Of a stretch of 64,000 nt of DNA, positions 1 to 10,710 are shown piece by piece (position 1 is the stretch's first letter; each line of letters starts with the position of its first letter). The position numbers were made by a program, and so were the translations under genes. Source of the stretch: Parapristionchus giblindavisi (Eukaryota; Nematoda; Chromadorea; Rhabditida; Diplogasteridae); the NCBI GenBank assembly GCA_943737045.1, contig CALSFV010000214.1, positions 868,001 to 932,000 on the forward strand. Reading direction: 5' to 3'. Below the pieces are notes generated by a model. The model ran no database searches. It was not told the DNA's origin and saw only the letters and a list, made by a program, of their open reading frames with translations.

Positions 1-2
1 GA

Positions 3-941
3 GTAAATAATAAACTATCAGAGTCCTACTCCGTATCCAGTGGAGTTCCTCAAGGCTCTGTGCTTGGACCCTTACTTTTCCTTATTTTTACATCCGAATT
101 ACCTTCGTTAGACCAAAAAGATGGAGTACTAGCTCGTCTATATGCAGACGACATAAAGATATATAAATCATTCGGTAGTAATGAAACGCCCCAACCGCTT
201 CAAGCGGCCGTGGACACTATCGTCCAGTGGTCTGCTGATTGGCAATTATCCCTTGCTTCGCATAAATGTAATTCACTGCATCTAGGTAGGGCTAATCCTA
301 AAAGGATCTATACTATAAATAATGTAAATCTAAATCAAAAAGATGCCATCAAAGACCTTGGCTTCATTATTCAAAGAGGCCTAACATTTTCAGAACATTG
401 TAGATCAATTTCGAACAAAGCAAAGTCGGCATGTCATATAATTATGCGAGCTCTTCGAACTAATAACCGTAAAATTCTCCTTAAAGCATATTCAATCTAC
501 ATCAGGCCCATTCTAATAAGCGCATCTACGGTGTTCAATCATTATCAGAAAAAAAGGTCCTTGAACAGGTACAGAATTACTTCACAAGAAGGCTGTTCAA
601 AGGTCCTTGAACAGGTACAGAATTACTTCACAAGAAGGCTGTTCAAATCAACATGGGACAATATGCCGCGGGCAAATTTTCGCAACGAAAAACTCGATCT
701 AGAAACCCTCGAACACCGTAGATCCATCATAGACATTAGAACTTCTATTAAACTACTTAGAGGCAAATTTAGGATTTCAAATAAGAAAAATCACTATTTC
801 AAAACATATATTACAAGAAATGGGTTGAACTTCTCCAATTCAGGGTCCCGTTTCCAATACAGGCACAATAACTTCTTTTTGCGAGCGGCCTGTTTGCTTA
901 CAAAACCCGAAAATAGAATCTCCTTTGATGTTGGAGACTGA
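3..941 (+). pseudogene. 5'-truncated LINE reverse transcriptase (C-terminal half)
   Basis: An open frame enters from the left edge of the window. It contains the RT motif SSGVPQGSVLGPLLF followed by YADDIKIY (motif C, YADD) and then LGF, the usual DLG-F block of CR1/Jockey-type non-LTR elements. After that comes the basic C-terminal region ending in RLFK and the KLDLETLEHRR block. Motifs upstream of RT block B, and any endonuclease, lie outside the window. A 46-bp tandem duplication sits inside the frame at 555-646. A second, diverged fragment of the same kind of element is at 45250-45664. The class is clear; clade placement (CR1/Jockey-like rather than RTE) is by impression only. Confidence 0.8.
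555..646 (+). repeat. 46-bp tandem duplication inside the LINE frame
   Basis: Two identical adjacent 46-bp units (555-600, 601-646) lie in the RT C-terminal region. The first unit is read out of phase and the second in phase (LEQVQNYFTRRLF), so the extra 46 bp restores the frame shared with the related fragment at 45250-45664. Confidence 0.9.
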
Positions 942-1005
942 TCTGCATGTCCTGTTGTCGCCTATTCATACAGGTTCTCTTCCCTCCCCCCAATTCTATC
1001 TTCCC

Positions 1006-1376
1006 TTAAAGAAGGGGACCACGAGTTTTTTCGTGACTAAACTGGCCAGGCAGATCTATAGCTCACATCTCCTTGTATACAAAAACAATTTCCTCTAAAA
1101 TTTTAAATGTCCCAGAATACCGTATTTCGGAATTAAAGTTCATTGATATGCCCAGGGAAAGGCGCGAGTTTTTGAAATTGAAGCACAAATGTATAGAAAA
1201 TTGCAATCGGGAATCGAACACGTGTGGCGCGGTTACAAGCGCTGACTACTAACCACTGAGCCACACGCTCTACGCGCTCAATCAGTCAAATCTAATAGAG
1301 AAGAGAATGTCACTTCCTATGTCCCACGTTCTTCATGTCAATAGCGCAGCCCAAATCTCGTGGGTCTCTTCTTTAA
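1006..1376. mobile_element. TTAA-ended MITE with tRNA-like core (copy 1)
   Basis: Inverted ends read TTAAAGAAGGGG at the left and end in CTTCTTTAA at the right. The interior carries, on the minus strand, a tRNA-like stretch (about 1205-1275) with an A-box-like TGGCTCAGTGG and a B-box GTTCGATTCCC. A second copy in the opposite orientation is at 36859-37231, which fixes both boundaries. Confidence 0.75.
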
Positions 1377-1411
1377 GAACACTGATATCTCCTTCTAGGC
1401 TCAATCCATAA

Positions 1412-3332
1412 CAGGGTTGTGCGTAAAATATTTTTCGAAAAAAATTTCGGAAAACTTTTTTTCCGGTCTAAAATACCGGAAAAAACCGGAAAAATCGGAA
1501 AATCCGGAAAATTTTCTGCAAAACGCATTTTCTTGTGTTTCATATAACAATTTCTTTTGAAAACGATGAAAGCATACATTGGAATGATCAAAAATCGTTT
1601 TGCAGCAAATAAAAGATAACAATTACCCAAAAAACATATAAACGAACAATGTGAAGCTTAGAATCCTATGAGTTGAATGTTCGCGTTTAGGAACAACAAC
1701 GCCATATACGTGATTGTTGATCATTATTATCGAATCATGGGAAAGAACTAGGGTTGCAGGAACGAGGGCGAATAATTCGTGCCCCTTGTCAGTCGCTTCC
1801 CTTCTCTCTCGGCAATTCGTTTGAGACGGGCCCTCTCTCCCCTTCCCTTCGAAGAATTCGACACACCTGCCAGACGGAACGAATAGTTCGGGACAGACCG
1901 AATTATTCGGTCTCTCTCACTCTCTCGTATCCTTTCTCGACCCTCCCTCCTCTCCCTCCGCCTCGTCCCCCAATGAGACACGTTTCAAGAGATGGCTAAT
2001 TCCTCTCGCATCTGAGAGCTTAGCAGTCAACAGCAAAGTTGTAGCTCACATCATCCCCCTTCCGATTCAATTTTGAAAAAGTCGATACGATAACCACGAA
2101 CAAAATGACATCCGTTCTACGAATTTAGGGAGAAATTTGAATTATTCACTGTAGCCATGAATCTTATTCCATTACTCGGTCTTACTCCACATTGCTTTAT
2201 CATTCTTTACAGAAGTAATTACACAAAAACAAAAACAAGTAAATGGGAAGAGAAAGTCACGAAAAAAATGCATATCTACTCTAGTATAATCTGAACAATA
2301 ACATTTCAAAATATTGAAATGAACAATATTTCAAAATGTATCAGATGGGAAATCAGCGGCCATTTTATGACAAATGTTGTGCTGATCACGAGTATGTCAG
2401 TCCGATATTTTAAAATGTAACAGATGATAACTCAGCGGGCATTTTATTCCAGATTTTGAGCTGATCACGAGTAGGTCAGTCAGATATTTACGTGATGAAT
2501 ATCCTCTCCGAATCTGTCCATGTTTAGGCTCATTCGATAGCTGATGTTGGCGTAGTTCCAGGCAAAAAAAAAATCAAGTCAAAATATAAACTTTGAGCTA
2601 CGCTATGATCTATATGTATGTTATACGTCATTATTTTTCGTGACTGTCTCTTCCCATTTACTTGTTTTTGTTTTTGTGTAATTACTTCTGTAAAGAATGA
2701 TAAAGCAATGTGGAGTAAGACGGAGTAATAGAGTAAGATACATGGCTACAGTGAATAATTCAAACTTCTCCCTGAATTCGTAGAACGGATGTAATTTTGT
2801 TCGTGTTTATCGTATCGACTTTTTCAAAATTGAATCAGAAGGGGGATGATGTGAGCTACAACTTTGCTGTTGACTGCTAAGCTCTCAGATGCGAGGGGAA
2901 TTAGCCATCTCTTGAAACGTGTCTCATTGGGGGACGAGGCGGAGGAAGAGGAGGGAGGGTCGAGAAAGGATACGAGAGAGTGAGAGAGACCGAATAATTC
3001 GGTCTGTCCCGAACTATTCGTTCCGTCTGGCAGGTGTGTCGAATTCTTTGAAGGGAGAGGGGAGAGAGGATGAGAGATGGGAAAGGGGTGCGAATAATTC
3101 GAATTCGAATTCGAACCGGCAACCCTAGAAAGAACTATGACCAGTCTGATAAAAATGACTAAAAAATCTTCAAATGTTGTGTTTCATATGTATTTTTTTA
3201 CTCTGTAGAGCATTTAATTTTTTCCGGTTTTCCGGTATTTTTTCGGAAAATTTTCCGGTCGAAAAATTTACCGAAAAGGGGTCGGAAAAACCGGAAAATT
3301 TTTCCGGTCGGAAAATTTTCCGCACAACCTTG
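1412..3332. mobile_element. hAT-like MITE with CCGGAAAA words, split by a nested element
   Basis: The termini are CAGGGTTGTGCG on the left and the inverse of CAAGGTTGTGCG on the right, flanked by an exact 8-bp direct repeat ATCCATAA (1404-1411 and 3333-3340), the hAT target-duplication length. Next to both ends the sequence is built from iterated CCGGAAAA-type words. The element is interrupted at 1748 by the foldback at 1749-3127; without that insert and one copy of its target duplication it would be about 534 bp. It carries no transposase. Confidence 0.8.
1749..3127. mobile_element. hAT foldback element 1 (AATTATTCG word)
   Basis: The TIR is TAGGGTTGC at both ends, with an exact 8-bp target duplication GAAAGAAC at 1741-1748 and 3128-3135. 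The two arms are long imperfect inverted repeats around a short centre (about 2250-2640). Each arm carries a hairpin made of ATTCG words (CGAATAGTTCG, GACCGAATTATTCGGTC). It is related in scaffold to elements at 46518-48709 and 51220-52794. No transposase is present, so it is non-autonomous. Confidence 0.9.
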
Positions 3333-3340
3333 ATCCATAA

Positions 3341-3671
3341 GCACAATTTCATTCCATTCCTTATTTTCTTCACTTGTTTATTTATTTGTTTCACATCATT
3401 TGTTCGCTAAATGTGAATATATATTTATATGCATTATGTATTATTAACACTACTCAACATTGCGTAAACACATGATCAGCCATTTTGTTACAGTTTTAAA
3501 AACCCGTTTATATTTTTTTCAACGAACAAATAACATCATCGAACATCAAATGATAAAAGCGAATGATCAGAGACGATCACATCCATTTTTTTCTCAAGGT
3601 AAAGTAACAATATACATATATGACTTGAATATTAAATCTGAAACATTAAATACACACCACGTGCTTATATG
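3341..3671. other. AT-rich spacer, nothing recognised
   Basis: No splice-bounded coding stretch, inverted repeat or RNA box was found here. Confidence 0.5.
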
Positions 3672-3772
3672 AAACGCTCTTCTTTGGCAATACTCTCTCG
3701 TTTCTTTGCCTGCGAGAGAGCATGACCAGAGCGGATTGTTTCAAATTGGCTTGGAGTGTGCCTTTAAATTTA
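3672..3772. repeat. ~110-bp hairpin MITE (family M1), copy 1
   Basis: Family definition: a palindrome whose arms read roughly GAGCTAATTTGAAACTC, CGCTCTGGCAATGCTCTCTCG and the inverse, with a short CTTTCTTTG loop and outer ends TTTAAAGGCACACC. This copy lacks its left end. About twenty copies lie in the window; each could fold into a near-perfect stem. Confidence 0.75.
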
Positions 3773-4193
3773 TAGAAGGATTAGGAATCATCATTCATTA
3801 ATGTAACATCTTCCACACTTTCTCTATCTCTTGTATCATCGATGTAACAGTCCTGTTCCTCCCTGAAATATGCTTATCAAAAATCAACAACATAAAAATA
3901 AAAATTTGCGATAGAGTGTGAACACGTGAAATTTTGCGTTGTCGCTTATTTTATTTTATTTTCACAACTTTTGAGAGAAAAAACATCATTACTCGATAGC
4001 TAGATTGAGCAAATTTACAGTAAACATTGCATATGAATATTAAAAAACCTTTTTTCTATAGTCCTTTTGTAGTTCCAATAAATGTAGAAAACTAAAAACA
4101 GAATGGCCAATAAAACTAGCAGTGGAGGTGCCGCCACAGACGGTTTTACTAAAATGACTAATTGTATTTAATTGACAATGTTTTATTTATATT

Positions 4194-5031
4194 TCATTTA
4201 CTTCTAAATGTGTTGTTAAATGTAAGCACCGTAATGACAAGAACCGATAGGAATTGAATGAACTGAAAATGTTTCTTTGAGTTTAAAATTATAATTTGAT
4301 TGTTTTCCATAGGTCGTATAATATATAAAAAAGATGGAGGATCAATCATCAGAAAAAAATTTTTAAAGTGACACCCCAAGTTAATTTGAAACTCTACGCT
4401 CTGGGTACACTCTCTTGCTTTCTTTGTCTACGAGAGACTGTGTAGAGCGGAGAGTAAAAATATCTCGTGTGTGCTTTTATAAGAAACGTAGATAACAGAA
4501 CGACCGTGAATATAATAGCAGCTTCAATTGCAAGAAGATCTCGAGTGATGACGATAAAGCTAGAAATCACTCCGAGAATCGAGCAAATAGTCACGAACAC
4601 GAACTGAAAAGTGAATTGAAATCAGAGAGCACAGTAGATAGTTCCAAGTTTTAGTTTGTTCCCCACAATTAGAGTTGGTTAAAGCAACACCCCAAGCAAA
4701 TTTGCATCTCTCTACTCTGGTCACGCTCTCTCGCTTTCTTGGTTTACGAGAGAGTATTGCCAATGCGGAGAGTAAAATTAGCTTGGGGTGTTCGTTTAAA
4801 TCGCTTATGATCCGGTAATTGTATACAGGTTATGTTTAATTTATTTGATACACAGGTGCGACACGAATTACAGAGGTGATAGGAGAAATAATAACAGTAA
4901 TAATGATATATTACCAATAGTTGGTGTTCCGGAACGAATTCGAACAGCATAAACGCACAAACCGTATTTACTATACTAGTGAATAATTGGAATAATCCAG
5001 CAATGGTAAGAATACTTGCATACTTGATCAT
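4194..5031 (-). CDS. Small multi-pass membrane protein (partial model)
   Basis: I do not recognise the family. Exon A (5031-4915) starts with ATG after a TTTTCAG acceptor and encodes 39 residues dominated by one hydrophobic segment (ILTIAGLFQLFTSIVNTVCAF). It ends at a GTAATA donor in phase 0. Exon B begins at 4603 after TTTTCAG and encodes two further hydrophobic stretches (VTICSILGVISSFIVI and AAIIFTVVLLSTFLI). It runs into an M1 hairpin repeat at 4362-4483, where its donor could not be placed. Exon C (4262-4194), again after TTTTCAG and in phase 0, encodes a hydrophobic tail ending in TGA. A second M1 repeat (4678-4799) lies in intron A-B. Three to four membrane spans are predicted. The exon B to C junction is unresolved, so the repeat may have disrupted the gene. 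Confidence 0.45.
4362..4483. repeat. M1 hairpin MITE, copy 2
   Basis: Both TTTAAAG-type ends and the CTTTCTTTGTC loop are present. It abuts exon B of the small membrane-protein gene. Confidence 0.75.
4678..4799. repeat. M1 hairpin MITE, copy 3
   Basis: Full-length palindrome with GTTAAAG and GTTTAAA ends, inside intron A-B of the membrane-protein gene. Confidence 0.75.
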
Positions 5032-5329
5032 ACTGAAAAGTAACAATAAACGATCAATAAGGTTAATAATATTAACAGATGCACGATGTACAAGTATAGG
5101 TTTGCGTGCACATTAAATATAAAATTCTATAATACTATAAGTTAGGTAATAAGATCAAGATCAGAAATAAGATAAACATTGAATATTTTATATCAAAGAA
5201 CAATGATCAGGTGAACTGGCTCACAAGGAAATGAGTTAGAGTATGATAAATTGAACAAAACACTCGGCCAGTTGTTTTTTGCAAGTTTTATTGCATTATA
5301 GTGTTTTCCTCCATCTATTTTCTTTCTAA

Positions 5330-5515
5330 AGTTTCGATCGATTAGTCACTACCTATTATAGTTCCTTTTCGTCAGCTCTTGGAATAATAGTTTATATTTC
5401 ACAAATTTAACATTTTAAAGCCACACCTGATCGCCATGGTATAATATAAACTATTATTCTAACCATCGAAGAAAAGGAACTATGATAGGTAGGTAGTGGA
5501 CTAATCGATCGAAAC
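5330..5515. repeat. ~185-bp palindromic repeat
   Basis: The left arm CGATCGATTAGTCACTACC and the AGTTCCTTTTCG block recur inverted at 5470-5515, with a ~90-bp loop. It is MITE-like; no family was recognised. Confidence 0.6.
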
Positions 5516-5767
5516 TTGGAAAGAAACGAGTTAGTGTGAATTAAAAATCTCAATAAATAAGTAATTTGTGAAACTGTTGAACGAAAAAAATATCAGAATA
5601 GGGAACGATTCTTTATCGAAAATCCTCAATATGCTGTGATCATTTAGTATTTATATTTGCTTTTCAGGTTTTACTCCTAAATCGTCACTGGCAATGTAGT
5701 AAGCAAGATATGAATAGCTCGAAACATATTTCATTTCATGTAAACAATGAGCAGACTGCTATTTTGA

Positions 5768-5856
5768 GATTCTCAACTCTACTCTCTCGCTTTCTTTGAC
5801 AATGAGAGCGCAGCCAGAGCGGAGAATAAAATTAGCGTGTGCCTCAAAGCACTTCT
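5768..5856. repeat. M1 hairpin MITE, copy 4 (5' truncated)
   Basis: It retains the ACTCTCTCGCTTTCTTTG half, the loop and the right arm, ending in GTGTGCC. Confidence 0.65.
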
Positions 5857-6175
5857 CCCGAGAAACTAACATATTATCCTATCTATACGCTTTATCAATT
5901 ACCCTGGAGATAATAGGGTAACGAAGCGGGAAGAGCAAAATTACGAGCTGCGATAAGGGTCGGGTCACAGTCAAGTTACTCACGTCTCCATTCTTACTTT
6001 AATAATGACATATATGCGCCTTAAATAGTAATACACATTCTTGGTAAAGTGGTAATGTGCACTAATGATATGAAGTGTTTACCGAACCGTCTGCATCGAA
6101 GCCTGAACCTCTATGATACAATATATCACGATATATAGAGTGAAACATTGTGTCATAAAGATTCACGGCACTACG

Positions 6176-6316
6176 TCGAATGAGAACCGATGAATAATAA
6201 CCGACTGGATGATAACCATTTGCATATGAGAGACAAGCGCTAATGAATAGACAGAGTATGCAAATGGTTATTATCCAGTCGGTTATTATTCATCGGTTCT
6301 CATTCGACGTAGTGCC
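6176..6316. repeat. Palindromic repeat related to Str-intron sequence
   Basis: Long arms (GAATGAGAACCGATGAATAA and inverse; CCGACTGGAT; ACCATTTGCATA) surround a GAGACAAGCGCTAATGAATAG core. Related sequences lie in intron 7 of Str-A (about 27950-28055), Str-B (39400-39500) and Str-C (44870-44960), so this is a dispersed repeat. Confidence 0.6.
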
Positions 6317-6500
6317 AGATTCACAATTTCTCACGACACATAAAGACATTCTATGATTACCCACAGTTGGCAGGAACAGGCTATTTGCTAAATACGATAT
6401 ATGCAACTTTCATGAAACCGCAAACTAACTGTTGATTCCAAATCGAATTAGAAAAACGTTCGGCAAACGTTCGGCGTTAGACCTTTGACAAGCGCGTATA

Positions 6501-8180
6501 TCACGCGTGTCGCGCAAGGAGCGATACAACTACCGGACAATGAAAAAATGAAAATTTGATATGAATTATTTTTGGATAGCCCTCACAGTGCCGGAGAAGA
6601 TAGCGTTTCGATTTTTTGTCTAAGATCAATTTCGACGAAGATAGACGCCTTTGACTGTCGGAATCTGTGGAAAAGTCGTGACTTTCACCCGCTATAACTC
6701 GCTTTGGAATGGTAATAGCGAAAATATCACAGAGACATAAATTGTAGACAATTTTCAGGAGAATCGAAATAACATAAGCAGAAATTACAAAATTGATTTT
6801 TTATCAACTTCTGTGGCGGGAAGCTGACGTTTGCACCACATATCGATTTAACACTTTTTTATTGGTTCAGATGATAGATATTTTGAAGATTCATCGAACG
6901 ATGTATGGTTATGGAGGTCGAATCACTGCCGCAATATGAGTTTTCCCAAAAAAACGAGTCTGAAATCTCGGACTTAGCCGATTTCTCGCTCGCGAGATGG
7001 AAGGATCACTTTGATCTACCCACTCGTCTCTCGCTGATCAATGATTTACCAACTTTTTTGTTTGTTTTACGTGTTTTCAAGCGTTTTCGACAGGTTTTTT
7101 TCGACAGGCCATATTCATATTGTTGATTCCTGAATATATTGTTGGCTCGAGTATGTGCTACTTCTCTGTTAATCGAACATCTCTCCATGAGAAGGGACCA
7201 AGGCTCAAGGGAGTCGATCTGGAGAAGGACTATTAGCAATGGTCTTCATTTCAGGATCATCAGCGAAATCGAGGAGGAAGGGCACTAGAAACACTCGATC
7301 GAGCACTGCTTCCACTACGAAGAACACTCGTAAGCGGAGAAGAAAGGAGTCGGAGGAGGATTCGGAGATGGAAGATGACGTCTTTGAGGGGGAGGATGAG
7401 GAAGAGGATGAAGACGAATTTAATGAGATAATTACTGATAAACAGGATAAGGAGGGTCTTCTTCGGGAGACTATCGAGGCCGGAATTGACTTTGATCTTT
7501 GATAAATAAATTGTTTCTTGTTCGTAGTTATATTGTTTAAATATGTAGTAATTTATTCTTTGAATTATGTTTTAGTCATGATTTTCATTTATTTCTACGC
7601 TTTTTTCCAAGTTCAATGCACAGAAATACCAAGAAATATCATTGATCAGCGAGAGACGAGTGGGTAGATCAAAGTGATCCTTCCATCTCGCGAGCGAGAA
7701 ATCGGTTAAGTCCGAGATTTCAGACTCGTTTTTTGGGAAAAAACTCATATTGCGGCAGTGATTCGACCCCCATAACCATACATCAATCGATGTATCTTCA
7801 TAATATCTATCATCTGAACCAATAAAAAAGTGTTAAATCGATATGTGGTGCAAACGTCAGCTTCCCGCCACAGAAGTTGATGAAATATCAATTTTGTAAT
7901 TTCTGCTTGTGTTATTTCGATTCTCCTGAAAATTTCCTATAATTTATGTCTCTGTGATATTTTCGCTATTACCATTCCAAAGCGAGTTATAGCGGGTGAA
8001 AGTCACGACTTTTCCACAGATTCCGACAGTCAAAGGCGTCTATCTTCGTCGAAATTGATCTTAGACAAAAAATCGAAACGCTATCCTTTCCGGCACTGTC
8101 AGGGCTATCAAGAAAATAGTTAAAATAATAGGGGTTAAATTTTGTCCGGACACCCCACGATTTTGTCTCGATCCTTACGC
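6501..8180. mobile_element. Foldback element with a unique acidic exon at its centre
   Basis: Arms at about 6501-7060 and 7630-8180 are inverted copies: both carry ATATCACGCGTGTCGCG, the CGATTTTTTGTCTAAGATC block, GCGGGAAGCTGACGTTTGC and the CTCGCGAGATGGAAGGATC block. The ~570-bp centre is unique and holds the exon-like frame at 7239-7502. Outer ends are blurred on the right by a SINE fragment. No target duplication could be defined, so the class is unknown. Confidence 0.6.
7239..7502 (+). CDS. Acidic, NLS-containing exon fragment (unrecognised)
   Basis: The frame is open from ATG 7239. A TTTCAG acceptor at 7249-7254 suggests it may instead be a 3'-terminal exon starting at 7255. The product is Ser/Thr/Lys/Arg-rich, then has a nuclear-localisation-like KRRRK followed by a run of Glu and Asp, and ends GIDFDL before TGA. 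An AATAAA signal follows the stop directly (about 7504). Composition suggests a nuclear, nucleic-acid- or histone-associated protein, but the family is not recognised. It lies in the centre of a foldback, so it could be a host exon captured by, or overrun by, the element. Confidence 0.4.
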   Translation: MVFISGSSAKSRRKGTRNTRSSTASTTKNTRKRRRKESEEDSEMEDDVFEGEDEEEDEDEFNEIITDKQDKEGLLRETIEAGIDFDL

Positions 8181-8197
8181 GACACGCGTGATATATA

Positions 8198-8330
8198 TGC
8201 ACATAAACGTCCTGCGTGAGATCACTGCCCGGCCAATGATAATTCAAAGCCAATTCAGTACGGAAGGCCTGTAATCTCTTCGTCAGACCTACTTTAGCGC
8301 GTGAACTGGTCACTGCGAATTCCCTTTACG
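8198..8330 (-). mobile_element. tRNA-derived SINE fragment
   Basis: Read on the minus strand it matches the body of the SINE at 42905-43148 (AAGTAGGTC..GAAGAGATTA, ..GGCCGGGCAGTGATC..). Adjacent 8340-8420 holds a tRNA-like head with a B-box GGTTCAATTCCC on the minus strand. Confidence 0.6.
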
Positions 8331-8572
8331 GGCGCCTTGGTGGGGCGGAGGCGGTGTCACAACCGGGAATTGAACCCAGGGGAAATGAAATGACGAGGCG
8401 CTCCATAGACACCGCTCACTTCGCGTACACATACCACTCCGATTTTGAAAACGGTTTTACAGTAAGTTGACCACACTGGTTATGTACTTCATTTACGCTC
8501 AATTTCTCAGTATCTAAAATCGTTCCCCTTTGTATATCTCTTCAGATCCGGTTGATTGATCAAATCTTTAGT

Positions 8573-8740
8573 TACTAGGGGAATTGGTAGTGAATACATC
8601 ACGCGGTAAAGTAGGTCCGAAGAAGAGATTAGGCCCTCCGGGCTGAATTAACCATGAATTATCATTCGCCTAGCAATGATCACGCGCAGGACTTCGTGTG
8701 CCTTGGAAAACGGGTTGTCCCTTTACCTTTTTTTCATTTA
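8573..8740 (+). mobile_element. SINE body fragment
   Basis: GGGGAATTGGTAGTGA, AAAGTAGGTCCGAAGAAGAG, GGACTTCGTGTGCCTTG and the CCTTTACCTTTT tail match the copies at 42905-43148 and 60959-61035. The tRNA head is missing. Confidence 0.7.
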
Positions 8741-9523
8741 GTTATGAGTAATGTTAGTTTCTCGGACGAAGCATTTAAAATTTTAAATATTAAAAAGGAA
8801 AATCATTATAATTTTGACCATTGGCGAAAAGGAAGTATAATAGGAAGTAACTAATCGATAGAAAACTTATAAACAAAAACGAGATAGTGGGCAAACACAC
8901 AATAGAATGCAATAAAACCTGCAAAAACAACTGGCAGAGCGTCGCTGTGTTGGGTGTGTCCTGTGCGTTTATTCGAACCCTAAATTGACAAGAATAAATA
9001 CTTCTATACAAATCTTGTCACGTAGTCATTAAAACCTACGGGAATGACAGTGGACAACAATTATCGACACGTCTTGGTAAATTAATATTCCCAAACCAGT
9101 AAACAGACCAGTCTTATATTTATACGATTCATTAATTTTCAGTGAGTTTAAGATAATCTCTTTTCGTTCGATTTCGCCTTTTCCTTTGTTCTTCTACTCT
9201 CTATTTCCATTTTATAAAGCTCTAAAAACATTCTTCTTCCTTGTACTGTAGAATCGAGCAATAATGGGTTACTTTATCTGTGAATACACCAATCCCCTGC
9301 AGCCTCATCGATTCGTACAGCGAAGATACTCCATCTACCTTTATTGTATTCTTTTGTTTCTCAGCGATTACTGTTTATGTAATAAAAATGTAATATCAGA
9401 TAGGAATATTTATTGGCATGAATCTTCCACATAATAAAATTAAACTCATAAAACGAAATCATTGTCATCAACATATTCAATGTCATCAAAATCAACGTCA
9501 TCAGCGAACATGATTTGAAGCAG
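8741..9523. other. No gene recognised
   Basis: AT-rich sequence without a convincing exon, hairpin or RNA gene. Confidence 0.4.
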
Positions 9524-10115
9524 GGGTGTGCGGCAACTGAGTTGTCGATGGCCGGAATTGCCGAATTTTGATTTCCGAAATTGATTGCCGGCAACGGCAA
9601 CCAATTATGAGGCCGTTTGTGTAAGACTCGGTCAAATCTGGGGGAGGGTTGGCACAGGCCAAAAATTTTAATCCCCTCAAAACTTGTGTATAGGGGTTAT
9701 CGACCTCGCTGATGAAGATGTGCATAATCATTTTGGCTCCAGTGGTCCCGCAACGCCTGGGCGGGATTACGGTAAAATCACATATTCAAACCGTTCTCGG
9801 TCCATGGCAGAGTTAGAGGTACGAAAATTGGGCGCCTCCTTCGATTGCGATGACGGCTGTCTACTTCATTTCTTTTGAAAATTTTCCAAAGGATAGATAA
9901 CTGCAACTTTTGCTCGAGGTGGTTGCGCAACTAATGGAATATGACAGTTCGAACCTGACATTGGTTTCGTTTGATAACGATTTTTGATAAGTACTTCATA
10001 AAAATCATCGCTGGCTCATTTTGAAAAGTTCAAAATTGCCGAAATTGCCGGAAATTGTCGAATTTTTTTTTGTATTTTCCGGTTGCCGGCAATTTCAATT
10101 TAATTTACTTACATA
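9524..10115. repeat. GCCGGAA/GCCGGCAA word-rich region, possible degraded hAT MITE
   Basis: Starts CAGGGGTGTGCGGCAA, hAT-like in style. Iterated GCCGGAATTGCCG and TTGCCGGCAA words occur at both ends (9550-9602, 10030-10105). No matching right terminus or target duplication was found. Confidence 0.35.
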
Positions 10116-10512
10116 CATCAGAAAATCTCTTGCTACTTTCGCTTCTGAATTAGTTTTTTCTTGAATGTGCTCATTGGAAATACCTATCATAACTACTGAA
10201 TAGATATCAATTAAGTAAAACAAGACGTCATGTTCATGAGTACTCGAACAGCCGAGCCCTCCCATCCTTCATTTGATAGACTCTAGGAGCAGTCGTAATC
10301 TTGAAAAAGACGAGCAAAGAAATACAGGAAGATAACGATCGTGAGCTCGCATCTTTATACCGAATGTCGAATCCTTCTCCAGAACCCAATCATGAGGACC
10401 ACATAATAATACACTTGAAACCCTCCATAGCTCATGTTCGAACATGATAACTTTCAATAATTATGTAAGTAGATTTTATTTTCTGTCCGTTATTCTCTGA
10501 TTGATTTTTTTT

Positions 10513-10710
10513 TCATTTTTCCGATTCGCATAAATGCTGTTTGTCATTGATGCGAAGTTTCTTAACAAAATTAAGTAATTTCTTTACAAACAGGGTGACT
10601 ATGTGGGAAGAATTACGAAAAGAAGCGTTGCTAGGCTGCTTTTGCTCAGCGAAGCCTTGTTGAAGCAACTCCAAATTTCTCTGACGCTCCACTAAATCGA
10701 AAGCACTTTC
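10513..10710 (-). CDS. Possible 3'-terminal exon, unrecognised
   Basis: After a TTTTTCAG acceptor the minus strand stays open for 65 codons to TGA. It encodes a charged, probably helical stretch (DLVERQRNLELLQQGFAEQK) and a lysine-rich part (VKKLLNFVKKLR). A competing minus-strand frame is open from about 10860 through the same acceptor and stops inside this exon, so the reading is ambiguous. No upstream exon could be joined with confidence. It could be the end of a gene whose other exons lie at 10760-11200 on the minus strand, or it could be non-coding. Confidence 0.3.
   Translation of the reverse strand, partial: ESAFDLVERQRNLELLQQGFAEQKQPSNASFRNSSHIVTLFVKKLLNFVKKLRINDKQHLCESEK

Noticed and set aside
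1200..1280. A tRNA gene on the minus strand
   Set aside because: It is part of an inverted-repeat element with a second copy at 36960-37030; the cloverleaf does not close.
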